6,936 nucleotides of DNA from Clostridiales bacterium (lineage in GTDB: Bacteria > Bacillota_A > Clostridia > Peptostreptococcales > Anaerovoracaceae): the NCBI GenBank assembly GCA_012510935.1, contig JAAZHB010000003.1, positions 1-6,936 of the forward strand, in the 5' to 3' direction. The notes under the pieces are model-generated. The model had not been told where the DNA came from. It did not search any database and worked only from the letters and a program-made list of their open reading frames with translations. The position numbers and the translations under genes are program-made. This document shows, piece after piece, positions 6,126-6,936 of this stretch (positions are counted from its first letter, which is position 1; each line of letters opens with the position of its first letter).

Positions 6126-6936
6126 TAAAATACCTCCTCTTCTTCTTTTCCTTCGTATACTGATTGTGCATACTCAATAACTTCATCAACTGTATGGATT
6201 CTTGGCTCATCAACCGTCATAGAGTATGTAGGGAACTTACTCTTTGTATGGATAATTACATCTTCTCTCATCTGTCCCATCATATTTACTTCAACTGTAA
6301 CGATACCCTTGCAAGTTTCAGGAATTTCTTCGAATGCCTTTTGAGGGAATGGCCATAGTGTAATTGGTCTTACAAGTCCAAGTTTAAAACCTGCAGCTCT
6401 TGCTCTTGTTACTGCTTCTAAAGCAACTCTTGATGAAATGCCATATGCAACAAGAACAACAGCCGCGTCTTCAACCTGATAGTTTTCCCAGCGTTGTTCG
6501 TCTTGGCTGATTTTTCTCATCTTTGCAATATACTTATGATTCCAATCTGTTACAGGCTCGAAGTAAGTAACATCTGTTGCAACCTTGTGATCAGCCCCTG
6601 GCTTACAACCATTGATAGTCCAATCAAGAGAGTCATTATGGTATTCCTTCATCTCTGGAAGGACTACTGGCTCCATCATTTGCCCAATTGTACCGTCAGA
6701 AAGCAAGAGAACCGGATGTCTGTACTTCTCAGCAAGTTCAAACGCCTCATAAGCCATATCGCAGCTTTCTTGAACTGAATTCGGTGCAAGAACGATTAGA
6801 TGATAGTCGCCATTTCCACCGCACTTAACCGCCTGCCAGTAATTATCTTGACCTGCAGAAATGAATCCATCTCCAATACCAAAGCGCTGAACGCATGCTA
6901 CTACGCAAGGGATCTCAGCTGATACCCAATAAGCAA
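6125..6936 (-). CDS. vorB: 3-methyl-2-oxobutanoate:ferredoxin oxidoreductase subunit VorB (alpha; partial, C-terminal 269 residues)
   Basis: The frame stays open past the internal ATG at 6757 to the window edge, reading AYWVSAEIPCVVACVQRFG at the far end, so roughly the first 80 residues of a protein of about 350 are missing. Landmarks are NYWQAVKCGGNGDYHLIVLA, NSVQESCDMAYEAFELAEKY, HPVLLLSDGTIGQMMEP and, near the C-terminus, VLVAYGISSRVALEAV and GLVRPITLWPFP. These are typical of the alpha subunits annotated VorB, which act on branched-chain 2-oxoacids from Val, Leu and Ile to make acyl-CoA and reduced ferredoxin. A small 4Fe-4S ferredoxin subunit gene often precedes vorB and would lie beyond the right edge. 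A 2-oxoglutarate (KorA) role is the main alternative. The C-terminus ends in an acidic run (KEEEEVF), partly encoded by the ribosome binding site of the next gene. Confidence 0.9.
   Translation of the reverse strand, partial: AYWVSAEIPCVVACVQRFGIGDGFISAGQDNYWQAVKCGGNGDYHLIVLAPNSVQESCDMAYEAFELAEKYRHPVLLLSDGTIGQMMEPVVLPEMKEYHNDSLDWTINGCKPGADHKVATDVTYFEPVTDWNHKYIAKMRKISQDEQRWENYQVEDAAVVLVAYGISSRVALEAVTRARAAGFKLGLVRPITLWPFPQKAFEEIPETCKGIVTVEVNMMGQMREDVIIHTKSKFPTYSMTVDEPRIHTVDEVIEYAQSVYEGKEEEEVF

Noticed and set aside
6125..6757. VorB as a complete 210-residue protein starting at the ATG at 6757
   Set aside because: The frame stays open to the window edge and the upstream residues match conserved VorB sequence, so the ATG at 6757 encodes an internal methionine.

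Overview
The window reads as part of the chromosome of a low-GC, strictly anaerobic Firmicute, most likely an amino-acid-fermenting member of the Clostridia. The evidence is AT-rich intergenic DNA, near-perfect AGGAGG ribosome binding sites, sigma-A type promoters, two separate ferredoxin-dependent 2-oxoacid oxidoreductase loci and a classical lysine (L-box) riboswitch. I cannot name the species from sequence alone.

Layout, left to right. (1) 1-807, minus: the N-terminal half of the indolepyruvate:ferredoxin oxidoreductase alpha subunit (iorA), cut by the window edge, with a near-consensus promoter at 855-883. (2) 1001-1774, minus: a small pentapeptide-repeat protein with a C-terminal domain resembling DUF5758, with its own extended -10 promoter. 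(3) 1891-3423, minus: a 510-residue NhaC-superfamily membrane transporter. (4) 3448-3723, minus: the leader of that transporter, with a promoter, a complete five-helix lysine riboswitch aptamer and an intrinsic terminator. The transporter is therefore best read as the lysine transporter type called LysW. (5) 3931-4719, plus: a divergently transcribed IclR-family regulator, ending in a strong hairpin terminator. (6) 6936-4833, minus: a compact operon for a branched-chain (VorB-type) 2-oxoacid:ferredoxin oxidoreductase, with alpha (5' part outside the window), beta and gamma subunits.

How the parts fit. Both oxidoreductases take 2-oxoacids made by amino-acid transamination, aryl pyruvates for Ior and branched-chain oxoacids for Vor. 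They convert them to acyl-CoA and CO2 while reducing ferredoxin. Lysine uptake is switched off by lysine through premature transcription termination. The IclR regulator sits between the lysine transporter and the Vor operon and is a plausible local regulator, but its targets and ligand cannot be read from the sequence.

The strongest non-coding result is the riboswitch. All five helices, the L2-L3 kissing-loop complementarity, the terminator and a mutually exclusive antiterminator can be followed base by base. The least understood gene is the pentapeptide-repeat protein. I saw no tRNA or rRNA genes, CRISPR arrays, insertion sequences or other mobile elements. The transporter and the pentapeptide gene are annotated from ATG codons that lie downstream of the longest possible reading frames, for the reasons given in their entries.
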